Source of the DNA: Saprospiraceae bacterium
GTDB lineage: Bacteria; Bacteroidota; Bacteroidia; Chitinophagales; Saprospiraceae
Length of the DNA stretch: 8,828 nt
Assembly (NCBI GenBank): GCA_020628755.1
Contig: JAHDEQ010000088.1
Coordinates: 1 to 8,828, forward strand
Direction of reading: 5' to 3'
A program made the translations under genes and the position numbers. Positions 1 to 5,703 of this stretch are shown here, piece after piece; positions within the stretch are counted from its first letter, which is position 1, and the number at the start of each line of letters is the position of its first letter. The notes beneath the pieces were generated by a model. It made no database searches and had not been told where the DNA came from. It saw only the letters and a list, made by a program, of their open reading frames with translations.

Positions 1-109
1 TGATTAACTCTTCTTCATTGGGAGGAGTTACATCTTCATCGTCTCCGCAAGATGCAAAAGTTAAAGCTACTGCTACGAGTGCGAGATAGAAAAAATTAAA
101 TTTACTCAT
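1..109 (-). CDS. Lipoprotein, N-terminal part only (runs off left edge)
   Basis: Only the first 36 codons lie in the window, starting at the ATG at 109-107. The peptide begins MSKFNFFYLALVAVALTFAS and then Cys21, giving a classic lipoprotein signal: one Lys, a hydrophobic core and an FASC lipobox. After the Cys comes a very acidic stretch (GDDEDV) and a TPPNEEELI motif, typical of exported Bacteroidota lipoproteins. From memory, a Bacteroidota family named type 1 periplasmic binding fold superfamily protein starts in this way (acidic linker, then EEELI), and it is often near a TonB-dependent receptor. With 36 residues this is only a suggestion. The gene is the third of three minus-strand genes after a sigma factor and a membrane protein, but a dyad and its own promoter-like motif lie in the 88-base gap before it, so it may be transcribed separately. 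Confidence 0.8.
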   Translation of the reverse strand, partial: MSKFNFFYLALVAVALTFASCGDDEDVTPPNEEELI

Positions 110-156
110 ATTTAAATTATAGTTTGATTTTGAAAATGAATTACTTTAAAGACGAG

Positions 157-164
157 CAAATGTA
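157..164 (-). promoter_or_regulatory. Putative -7 element (TACATTTG) for the left-edge lipoprotein
   Basis: The minus strand reads TACATTTG at 164-157, an exact match to the Bacteroidota -7 consensus TAnnTTTG. It would place the transcript start near 150 and give a leader of about 40 bases before the ATG at 109. The -33 region is poor (TTGC at 21 bases' spacing instead of TTTG) and falls inside the inverted repeat at 170-192, so the promoter may depend on or be blocked by a regulator. Prediction from motif match only. Confidence 0.4.
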
Positions 165-169
165 CAAAG

Positions 170-192
170 TTATTGCAACACTGTTGCAATAA
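170..192. promoter_or_regulatory. Perfect 10-bp inverted repeat, candidate operator
   Basis: The arms TTATTGCAAC (170-179) and GTTGCAATAA (183-192) are perfect reverse complements separated by the three bases ACT. The repeat lies 5 bases past the stop codon of the membrane-protein gene (198-803) and covers the -33 region of the promoter-like motif for the lipoprotein gene. On the minus strand no T-run follows the second arm (it continues ACTTTGTACA), which argues against an intrinsic terminator and for a protein-binding dyad. Size and shape suit a dimeric regulator such as a Fur-family protein. The identity of the regulator is inference. Confidence 0.55.
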
Positions 193-197
193 ATAAA

Positions 198-803
198 TTA
201 TTTTTCTAAATCCTCTAGTATTTTTTGTAAATCCTGCAATTTAGAATCTAAAAAATTTCGGAAATACCACCTCAATAACAAGTAACCAAGCAACATTAAT
301 ACTAATATGGTCAATACCGAAATCCACATGATATTGGTTTGAAAAATACTCCATAATTGATTGTTGCTACCCTTGCAATATCCGCCGATAAAGCCAATCA
401 TTACCGTAAAAGGAATTAAAGAAACGGAGTAGTTCCACAAATGATCTTTATACGATTGAAGTAATTCGATATATTTTTGAAGGCTTTCTTTGGTGGAAAA
501 GCTCATCACATTTTTCGATTGGAGTCGAAAGCGATTCCAAAATTGATACGAAAACCAAAGCGTAATCAAGGAATAACTTACAAATAGGAGTAAAAGTCCT
601 TTTGGTACATTCCACAAAAAGGTGCTCATACCAATCAACAAAGCAAATCCAAAAGTCAATTCTGCCAATGTATTGCGATGAATGCTAGTCAAAATATCTT
701 GGCTTTTTTGTTGGGCTATGGCTACAACATTAGCTTTTATAGTATTTGTATAATGTTGTTGTGCTGCTTGACTGTTTGTATTCCAAATTGATTGTAAGTC
801 CAT
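198..803 (-). CDS. Four-helix membrane protein following an ECF sigma gene (candidate anti-sigma or partner)
   Basis: This 201-residue protein has a soluble N-terminal part of about 45 residues beginning MDLQSIWNTN. Two close hydrophobic segments follow (about 48-64 and 69-88), then a polar stretch (about 90-122), two more hydrophobic segments (about 126-143 and 158-178), and a charged amphipathic tail ending in LQDLQKILEDLEK that could form a coiled coil. The ATG at 803 is the natural start and lies 44 bases after the sigma-factor stop, so the two genes are very likely cotranscribed. Position directly after an ECF sigma gene plus membrane topology suggests that it holds the sigma factor at the inner membrane. 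However, I see no ZAS-type His-Cys zinc motif and no FecR-like domain, so anti-sigma activity is inference from context. It could equally be an output protein of the same regulon. No named family is recognised. Confidence 0.75.
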   Translation of the reverse strand: MDLQSIWNTNSQAAQQHYTNTIKANVVAIAQQKSQDILTSIHRNTLAELTFGFALLIGMSTFLWNVPKGLLLLFVSYSLITLWFSYQFWNRFRLQSKNVMSFSTKESLQKYIELLQSYKDHLWNYSVSLIPFTVMIGFIGGYCKGSNNQLWSIFQTNIMWISVLTILVLMLLGYLLLRWYFRNFLDSKLQDLQKILEDLEK

Positions 804-847
804 AACTTATTTTTTAACCACAGAGAAAATTGAGTATCGTAAAGAAG

Positions 848-1363
848 TTATTCGTTACGCTTTAAATCATTTCTCGTTGATAAAATCTTTTTCAGTTTAT
901 CTTTTGTCCGTAGGAGTTTTACTCCAACATTGCTAGTTGTGATTCCAATGATTTCGGCAATTTCATCATATTGTTTTCCTTCTAAGTGTAATAGTATGAT
1001 GGCTCTTTCGTCTTTTTTGAGTTGGTTGATTGCTGCATAAAGCGCATTGAGTTGGTCTTGTTCTTCTTTTTGAGCTTCTTGTCGTTCAAAGGGGCGGTCG
1101 GCGATTTGGAAATTATTTTCCAAAGGGGCGGTGGCATTGCGCCCCTTTTTTTTGACGAAAGTCATCGCTGTATTTAAAGCTACCCGATACATCCAAGTAG
1201 ATACTTTGGATTTGCCCTCGAAACGTGGATAAGATTGCCACAATTGCACCAAGATTTCTTGGTATAAGTCTTTAAAATCAACCTCTTGTCTTGTATAAGA
1301 ACGTGCTATCTTATACAAAATGCCATTGTTTTCATCAATTATATGTTGAAAGTCGGGTTTCAA
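848..1363 (-). CDS. ECF-type RNA polymerase sigma factor (sigma-70 family)
   Basis: From the TTG at 1363-1361 the protein is 171 residues, the usual ECF size. Residues about 5-75 form sigma region 2, with the core-binding helix around DFKDLYQEILVQLWQSYPRF and the -10-recognition segment around VSTWMYRVALNTAMTFVKK. A variable linker (about 76-103) joins it to region 4 (about 105-165), whose helix-turn-helix is in YDEIAEIIGITTSNVGVKLL. It directs RNA polymerase to a specific promoter set. Start choice: the frame stays open upstream to 1741, but that part is antisense to the Nudix gene and is not ECF-like. There is no ATG between 1363 and the region where similarity begins (KPDFQHIIDENNG), so TTG is preferred. 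The membrane protein at 198-803 follows in the same direction. The -33/-7 sequences that this sigma recognises cannot be read from the window. Confidence 0.9.
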   Translation of the reverse strand: MKPDFQHIIDENNGILYKIARSYTRQEVDFKDLYQEILVQLWQSYPRFEGKSKVSTWMYRVALNTAMTFVKKKGRNATAPLENNFQIADRPFERQEAQKEEQDQLNALYAAINQLKKDERAIILLHLEGKQYDEIAEIIGITTSNVGVKLLRTKDKLKKILSTRNDLKRNE

Positions 1364-1383
1364 TAGTTTTAATATTAGTGAAT

Positions 1384-1398
1384 TGGATAACTTATCCA
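1384..1398. promoter_or_regulatory. Perfect 7-1-7 palindrome between the sigma and Nudix genes
   Basis: TGGATAA (1384-1390), C, TTATCCA (1392-1398) is a perfect dyad. A diverged relative, TGGATACTTATTGGA on the minus strand, lies at 1423-1409, about 25 bases away centre to centre. Both are in the short divergent gap (90 bases between the TTG at 1363 and the ATG at 1454), upstream of the sigma gene and next to the proposed Nudix promoter, so either gene could be controlled from here. If the sigma protein in fact starts further upstream, this DNA would be coding. Confidence 0.35.
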
Positions 1399-1404
1399 GT
1401 TCAC

Positions 1405-1437
1405 TTTGTCCAATAAGTATCCACAAAGCTAAATTTA
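1405..1437 (+). promoter_or_regulatory. Putative Bacteroidota-type promoter for the Nudix gene
   Basis: TTTG at 1405-1408 is followed after 21 bases by TAAATTTA at 1430-1437, one mismatch from TAnnTTTG. Element order and spacing fit the Bacteroidetes primary sigma factor. A start near 1444 would leave a leader of only about 10 bases before the ATG at 1454. The -7 octamer is self-complementary, so it could also serve the divergent sigma gene, although no TTTG lies at the right place on that strand. Motif match only. Confidence 0.4.
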
Positions 1438-1453
1438 TTACATATTTTTGGAA

Positions 1454-1981
1454 ATGATTTGGAAAAAAATTAAAGAAGAAGTGGCTTATTCGGGTTGGCG
1501 AGGTATCACTAAAAAGTATTTTGAATTGCCTGATGGTAAAATTGCTGATTTTGATGTGGTCAACAATAATGCTTTTGTGAGTGTGGCTGCTTTTACCGAG
1601 GCTGGTGAAGCGATATTGGTGCGCCAATATCGCCCTGGCCCAGAAGATATGATGGTGAGTTTTTGTGAGGGTTATATTGACGAAGGCGAAACACCCGAAC
1701 AAGCCGCCCAACGTGAATTGCTCGAAGAAACGGGCTATCAAGCGCAGTCTATTCAGTTTTTAAAAGTCATGCAACAGGCATATTCTACAGAAAAGAAATA
1801 TTGTTTTCTGGCAACGGGCTGCCAAAAAGTAGGTCAGCAACAACTCGATGCTACCGAACATATTGAAGTCTTTACGATGTTGCCTCAAGATTTTCGTCCT
1901 TATTTACTCGACCCTCATGTTGATAATTTTAGAAATGTGGCTTTGGGTTATATGGCTTTGGATAAAATGGGATGGTTGTAA
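1454..1981 (+). CDS. Nudix hydrolase, ADP-ribose pyrophosphatase-like
   Basis: The 175-residue protein carries a textbook Nudix box at residues 73-95: Gly73, Glu79, then Arg87-Glu88-Leu89, Glu91-Glu92, Thr93-Gly94. This is the GX5EX7REUXEEXGU signature that binds the catalytic divalent metals. The region before it (VSVAAFTEAGEAILVRQYRPGPEDMM) is the beta-strand pair with the RQYR motif common in ADP-sugar pyrophosphatases (NudF type), which split ADP-ribose or other nucleoside diphosphate sugars to AMP and a sugar phosphate in the cytoplasm. Substrate is inferred from overall similarity; other ADP-sugars are possible. The ATG at 1454 is preferred over an in-frame TTG six bases upstream. The gene is divergent from the sigma factor, convergent with the gamma-glutamyltransferase gene, and appears monocistronic. 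Confidence 0.88.
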   Translation: MIWKKIKEEVAYSGWRGITKKYFELPDGKIADFDVVNNNAFVSVAAFTEAGEAILVRQYRPGPEDMMVSFCEGYIDEGETPEQAAQRELLEETGYQAQSIQFLKVMQQAYSTEKKYCFLATGCQKVGQQQLDATEHIEVFTMLPQDFRPYLLDPHVDNFRNVALGYMALDKMGWL

Positions 1982-2007
1982 AATGTAAGTTACAAATCTA
2001 TCTGGCC

Positions 2008-2069
2008 GCTAGACAGGCTTGCATGATAGTTTAGTGGAAGTAGAATACTTCGACTAGCATTTTTTTTTT
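2008..2069 (+). terminator. Terminator-like structure after the Nudix gene
   Basis: GCTAG (2008-2012) pairs with CTAGC (2054-2058), enclosing an inner perfect hairpin GAAGTA-GAA-TACTTC (2037-2051). A run of ten T (2060-2069) follows immediately. The T-run reaches into the stop codon of the convergent gene at 2068, so the element probably ends only plus-strand transcription. The stems are short and the outer loop is long, so strength is uncertain. Confidence 0.5.
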
Positions 2070-3789
2070 AAAAGCCTTGTGCATGGTCATCGGGATTGCG
2101 TTTGTCGCCAACGGCTTGTAATTTGCCATCGGGCAAAACCTGAATTGCTTTTATAATGGCTAAATATTTTCGGTCTTTGAGTTGATGTCCAATTGCATGA
2201 AGGTCGGTACGTACTTCGGGGCGAACAGCATCTTCTTCGACCATAATCATATCAGGTAGCCATTGGTGATGAAAACGCCCTGCTTGTACTGCATCATTGA
2301 GATTCATATCAAACTCGGCAACATTGACGAAGGTTTGAAAAACCGAAGTGATAATCGTCGAACCACCTGGTGCGCCAACTACCATAAATAGTTTATCGTC
2401 TTTTTCAAAAATGCTTGGAGTCATCGAACTCAACATTCGCTTTTCGGGTTCAATGGCATTGGCTTCTGCGCCAACTAATCCAAAAAAGTTGGGAACTCCA
2501 GGTTTGGCACTAAAATCATCCATTTCGTCATTGAGAAAAAATCCAGCCCCGTCAACCACGACTTTAGAACCATAATTGAGGTTGAGTGTCGTCGTTACCG
2601 AAACCGCATTACCTTCTGAGTCCACCACAGAAGTATGCGTCGTTTCAAAACTTTCGGGTACAAGGTCAAAATCGCCTGCCAAAATCGAATCACTTACCGT
2701 TGCTGTATTGCTATTATAGTCTGCCATGCGCTGCGTGAGGTAGGTATCGTCTAAAAGCGAATCAAAAGGTACATCATAGAAATCTGAGTCGCCCAAGTGC
2801 TCGGCTCGGTCCGCATAAACACGACGCTCGGCCTCGGCCATCAGGTGGATGGCTTTGGTAGAGTGAAAACCATATTCTGAAAGTGGATATTTTTCAACTA
2901 TTTTTAAAAGCTGTGCGAGCGCAATGCCGCCGCTAGAAGGCGGAGGCATGGAAATGAGTTTATAGTTTTTATACTCTTCTATAATTGGAGTTCGCCATTT
3001 GGCTTCGTAGCGTTCGAGATCGGCATAGTCAATAATGCCATTATTGGCTTGCATTTCGGCAACAATTTTTGCAGCAACAACTCCTTTATAAAAACCATCT
3101 TTTCCATTTTTATAAATATGACCTAAGGTATTGGCCAAGTCCGATTGAATAAGTAAGTCGCCTTCTTTCCAAGGGGCTTGTTTAACAAATGCAATATCTG
3201 GATTATTGTATTTTAAAAATTCTTCCCGATATTCATTGAGACGTTCGGCTTCTCTTTTGGTAATACGAAAACCATTTTGAGCAAGAAGTAAAGCAGGTTC
3301 GACTAATTTTGGAAAATCTTTGAGTTGGCCAAAACGCTCGTGTGCGGCTACCATGCCCGCAACCGTTCCAGGAACACCTACTGCGAGGTGTCCTTTCTGA
3401 CTTAGCCCTTCTACAATATTGCCCAAACTATCCAAATACATATCACGATGAGCCGCAAGAGGAGCTTTTTCTCGATAATCGAGCGCAGCCGTTGTTCCAT
3501 CTTGATTGCGAAGTACCATAAAACCTCCGCCACCAATATTGCCTGCTCTTGGATAAACCACCGCCAAAGCAAATTGTACAGCGATAGTTGCATCTACTGC
3601 ATTGCCGCCCTGCCTCAAAATATCAATACCTACTTGCGTAGCGAGTGGGTGCGCCGATACAACGGCAGCCGAATCGGCCTTTATATTTTTACTTATCGCA
3701 TAAAGCGGTTTATCTCTTTCTGACTTACAAGCCGTAAAAATCGAAAAAATAGCAACTATAAAAATTAAAACGACAAATCTATTCTTCAT
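2068..3789 (-). CDS. ggt: Gamma-glutamyltransferase (lipoprotein form)
   Basis: This 573-residue precursor is an N-terminal-nucleophile hydrolase that cleaves the gamma-glutamyl bond of glutathione and related compounds, transferring glutamate to water or an amino acid. Residues 1-21 are a lipoprotein signal (IFTAC, Cys21), so the enzyme is membrane-anchored in the envelope. Self-cleavage should occur before Thr383 in the motif TTHTSVVD, giving a large subunit and a 191-residue small subunit, close to the E. coli size. Visible pocket motifs are Arg106 in DYREKAP (gamma-glutamyl carboxylate), MDDFSAKPG at 423-431, Ser454-Ser455 in LSSMTP, and the oxyanion glycines 475-476 in APGGS. The sequence after MDDF keeps the lid-loop stretch of E. 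coli GGT, which Bacillus enzymes lack. The protein is full-length with no broken motif. It is convergent with the Nudix gene and divergent from the gene at 4018. Probably used in glutathione or peptide scavenging (inference). Confidence 0.95.
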   Translation of the reverse strand: MKNRFVVLIFIVAIFSIFTACKSERDKPLYAISKNIKADSAAVVSAHPLATQVGIDILRQGGNAVDATIAVQFALAVVYPRAGNIGGGGFMVLRNQDGTTAALDYREKAPLAAHRDMYLDSLGNIVEGLSQKGHLAVGVPGTVAGMVAAHERFGQLKDFPKLVEPALLLAQNGFRITKREAERLNEYREEFLKYNNPDIAFVKQAPWKEGDLLIQSDLANTLGHIYKNGKDGFYKGVVAAKIVAEMQANNGIIDYADLERYEAKWRTPIIEEYKNYKLISMPPPSSGGIALAQLLKIVEKYPLSEYGFHSTKAIHLMAEAERRVYADRAEHLGDSDFYDVPFDSLLDDTYLTQRMADYNSNTATVSDSILAGDFDLVPESFETTHTSVVDSEGNAVSVTTTLNLNYGSKVVVDGAGFFLNDEMDDFSAKPGVPNFFGLVGAEANAIEPEKRMLSSMTPSIFEKDDKLFMVVGAPGGSTIITSVFQTFVNVAEFDMNLNDAVQAGRFHHQWLPDMIMVEEDAVRPEVRTDLHAIGHQLKDRKYLAIIKAIQVLPDGKLQAVGDKRNPDDHAQGF

Positions 3790-4017
3790 AAGGAATTGGT
3801 TTTCAGATACTAGGGTAAAATATACGTTAAAGATTATAAATATAAATTCATTTAAATATGTTTTGGTATAGAATTTGTTTTAATATGTTATATGTTGTTT
3901 TGCAGTATTTAATACATGAAAAAATAAATCAAAACAACACCGATTTACGCGCCAACAAACTATAATTTCAACTCGAACTAGATCTAACTCTTTTTTTTTA
4001 TCTCCTAACCAAGAACA
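3790..4017. promoter_or_regulatory. Divergent intergenic region with nested inverted repeats
   Basis: This 228-base AT-rich gap must hold the promoters of ggt (leftwards) and of the secreted-protein gene (rightwards). TGTTGTTTTG (3893-3902) and CAAAACAACA (3930-3939) form a perfect 10-bp inverted repeat, and its 27-base loop contains a second small palindrome, GTATT-T-AATAC (3905-3915). The minus strand has a weak -7-like TATATTTT at 3824-3817 before ggt, without a clear -33 partner. I found no convincing promoter for the gene at 4018. No credible small ORF or RNA gene was recognised. Confidence 0.4.
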
Positions 4018-4689
4018 ATGATAAAGCATCAAATTTTAAAAAATTGTCTTGGGATAATCTGCTTTTTCTTTTGTTTAAATGTTGGCAAAAGCAAATGTAT
4101 CTTCTCCCAAAATTTAGAAGTCAAAGAGTTGCCTATTGGCAATTTGGTGGAATGGTCAACCTTGATGGAACAAAATAGTAAATATTTTGCGATTCAAATG
4201 TCTAAGAATGGAATTGACTTTGAAACAATTGGCCGAGTAGATGGTGCTGGCGATTCAAAGAATGAATTGCAGTATGAGTTTTTGGATGTTTCGACTGGAC
4301 ACAATCAGGTTTTTTACAAGATTATTGAGGTGGATACTAAAGGGATAGAAGCTTTCTCTCAAATAATAGCTCTACAACGCAATAGCAACAATGATTTTGC
4401 AATACTACAAATGAGTAGTACTATAACGGATAAGTTTTTTGAATTGACTGCTTATGCTGCTGTGTCTGCCGCTTGCTCATATGAGATTGTAAATATGAGT
4501 GAAATACCTGTACTAGCAGATGAGATTGCATTGACAAAAGGTACAAATTCCATTTCGATTAATTTGGCGGGTATTCCATTAGGAAAATACTATGTCCGTT
4601 TTAATGTAAATGACGAACTTGATGAGTTACTTATCAGAAAAGTAGAATCACAAGAACTACCAAAACTTAATTTAGCTACAAAAAATTAA
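4018..4689 (+). CDS. Small secreted protein with T9SS-like C-terminal sorting domain
   Basis: The 223-residue protein starts with a signal peptide (about 1-31; Lys-rich start, core LGIICFFFCL, likely cut after FSQ). Residues about 42-120 match a pattern common next to sorting domains in Bacteroidota cargo: VEWSTLMEQNSKYFAIQMSK, a DFETIGRVDGAGDS stretch, then YEFLDVSTGHNQVFYKIIEVD, an Ig/fibronectin-like beta sandwich. Residues about 128-209 resemble a degenerate T9SS type A C-terminal domain, ending with the typical INLAGIPLGKYYVRF and a final strand LLIRKVE. This predicts export through the Sec system and then the T9SS to the cell surface or medium. Oddities: no enzymatic or binding domain precedes the linker domain, and about 14 residues follow the point where such domains normally end. 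Function is unknown. An alternative is a plain periplasmic beta protein. Upstream is AT-rich with no Shine-Dalgarno, as is normal for the phylum. Confidence 0.75.
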   Translation: MIKHQILKNCLGIICFFFCLNVGKSKCIFSQNLEVKELPIGNLVEWSTLMEQNSKYFAIQMSKNGIDFETIGRVDGAGDSKNELQYEFLDVSTGHNQVFYKIIEVDTKGIEAFSQIIALQRNSNNDFAILQMSSTITDKFFELTAYAAVSAACSYEIVNMSEIPVLADEIALTKGTNSISINLAGIPLGKYYVRFNVNDELDELLIRKVESQELPKLNLATKN

Positions 4690-4692
4690 ACA

Positions 4693-4811
4693 CTATACCG
4701 AGAACGGGGTAAAACCGAAAATAAAATTAAGACTTTACCCCTTCGGAATCACTATTCACGGAAAAATTACCCTTAGGGTATATTTGGAAATTTATCCCGT
4801 GAAGAGTATAG
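4693..4811. repeat. Nested inverted-repeat element (possible structured RNA or MITE-like unit)
   Basis: An outer stem CTATAC (4693-4698) / GTATAG (4806-4811) encloses two arms. Arm A pairs GGGGTAAA (4706-4713) with TTTACCCC (4734-4741) and is extended by CCGA (4698-4701) / TCGG (4743-4746). Arm B pairs ACTATTCACGG (4751-4761) with CCGTGAAGAGT (4797-4807), with one mismatch, and holds an inner TACCC-TTA-GGGTA hairpin (4768-4780). The whole has the shape of a two-arm folded RNA. It starts four bases after the stop codon at 4689. No T-run follows directly, but an A-run at 4824-4831 lies just beyond. It could be a 3' UTR structure, a small RNA, or a short non-autonomous mobile element. Homology was not tested. 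Confidence 0.5.
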
Positions 4812-4925
4812 CTTTCGCATCATAAAAAAAACACTATGAAGCACAAAGAGATAATCAACCATTATTCTTTTTGGCTTTCATAAGAATAGGGATAATTTGG
4901 TTAAAGTTTTTTCATGGTTATGTTG

Positions 4926-4960
4926 AAGTCATCCCGACTGTTCGGGATGACTTTTTTTTT
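4926..4960 (+). terminator. Strong intrinsic terminator upstream of lipB
   Basis: A perfect 12-bp stem, AAGTCATCCCGA (4926-4937) and TCGGGATGACTT (4942-4953), has a four-base loop CTGT and runs into nine T (4952-4960). This is a canonical Rho-independent terminator on the plus strand. It insulates lipB from transcription coming from the secreted-protein gene. It ends only 17 bases before the lipB start codon. Confidence 0.85.
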
Positions 4961-4962
4961 AT

Positions 4963-4970
4963 TATTTTTG
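4963..4970 (+). promoter_or_regulatory. Putative lipB -7 element, leaderless or near-leaderless start
   Basis: TATTTTTG at 4963-4970 matches the TAnnTTTG consensus exactly. The lipB ATG begins at 4978, only seven bases after the element, where the transcript start itself is expected. The mRNA would have almost no leader. The -33 position falls in the loop and second arm of the terminator (best local match TTCG at 4941-4944, 18 bases' spacing), so the upstream element is weak. Confidence 0.5.
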
Positions 4971-4977
4971 CGCTTCC

Positions 4978-5694
4978 ATGATAAATAAAACACTTGTTCA
5001 ATATCAAGATTTAGGGCAGATTTCGTACAAAAAAGCCTGGGATTACCAGCAGACTCTTTTGAAAGAGGTGATTGACCGAAAATTGGGCAATCGTCATCTT
5101 GCGCCTGAACAGCAAGTCCAACAAAAGAGCCATTTGCTCTTTTGTCACCACAATCCTGTTTATACGCTCGGCAAAAGTGGTTCACTTGACCATTTGCTAC
5201 TCAACGAACAAGAACTTGCAGAGAAAGGAATCGAGTTTTTTAAAATAAATCGTGGCGGTGATATTACATTTCATGGCCCCGACCAATTGGTGGGCTATCC
5301 AATTTTTGATTTGGATTGTTTTTTTACGGATGTCCACAAATATGTACGTTACTTAGAAGAAGTGATTATACGAACACTCGCAGAATATAGTTTAGAGTCG
5401 TATCGTATCAAAGGTTATACAGGTGTGTGGTTGCCTGCAACATCTACCCAAGCCAAGCGTAAAATATGTGCTATTGGAGTGCATTTGAGTCGTTGGGTAA
5501 CGATGCATGGTTTTGCCTTTAATGTCAATACCAATTTGGATTATTTCAATAATATTGTGCCTTGCGGCATACAAGAGGATGACAAAGCAGTGACCTCTTT
5601 GCAAGCAGAATTGGGCAAAGCTATTGATATGAACGAAATAAAACAAAAAGCCAAAAAGCACTTCCAAAATTTGTTTGAATTTGATTTTGTTTAG
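4978..5694 (+). CDS. lipB: Octanoyl-[acyl-carrier-protein]:protein N-octanoyltransferase
   Basis: This 238-residue cytoplasmic enzyme moves octanoyl groups from acyl carrier protein to the lipoyl domains of 2-oxoacid dehydrogenases and glycine cleavage H protein, the first step of endogenous lipoate synthesis (LipA then adds sulfur). The family signature NRGGDITFHGPDQLVGYPI is at 91-109. The catalytic pair is Lys162 in RKICAIG and Cys196 in PCGI, 34 residues apart as in E. coli LipB (Lys135, Cys169). The HHNPVYTLGKSG segment (57-68) is also typical. A glutamine-rich insert around 40-50 makes it slightly longer than the E. coli enzyme. The ATG at 4978 is the first in frame and sits seven bases past a -7 motif. 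The next gene follows after nine bases, so the two form an operon. No lipA is visible in the window. Confidence 0.96.
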   Translation: MINKTLVQYQDLGQISYKKAWDYQQTLLKEVIDRKLGNRHLAPEQQVQQKSHLLFCHHNPVYTLGKSGSLDHLLLNEQELAEKGIEFFKINRGGDITFHGPDQLVGYPIFDLDCFFTDVHKYVRYLEEVIIRTLAEYSLESYRIKGYTGVWLPATSTQAKRKICAIGVHLSRWVTMHGFAFNVNTNLDYFNNIVPCGIQEDDKAVTSLQAELGKAIDMNEIKQKAKKHFQNLFEFDFV

Positions 5695-5703
5695 CGTTAA
5701 GTT

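Noticed and set aside
1364..1741. Upstream extension of the sigma-factor frame to an ATG at 1741 (297-residue version)
   Set aside because: The added residues are antisense to a well-supported Nudix gene, including its Nudix box, and do not resemble an ECF N-terminus.
2022..2059. tRNA-like string (TAGTTTAGTGG...AGAATACTTCGACTAGC) after the Nudix gene
   Set aside because: It recalls a D-arm and anticodon stem, but there is no matching acceptor stem, T-arm (GTTCGA-type) or CCA end. The pairing is explained better by a terminator-like fold.
3448..3723. 91-codon plus-strand ORF inside ggt
   Set aside because: It is a shadow of the ggt large subunit, which is intact on the opposite strand.
4836..4883. 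Fifteen-codon ORF (MKHKEIINHYSFWLS) between the folded element and the lipB terminator
   Set aside because: It is too short to test, has no recognised promoter, and does not look like a leader peptide tied to the downstream terminator.
4901..5185. 94-codon minus-strand ORF over the lipB start
   Set aside because: It is antisense to lipB codons with clear family motifs and has no domain signal of its own.
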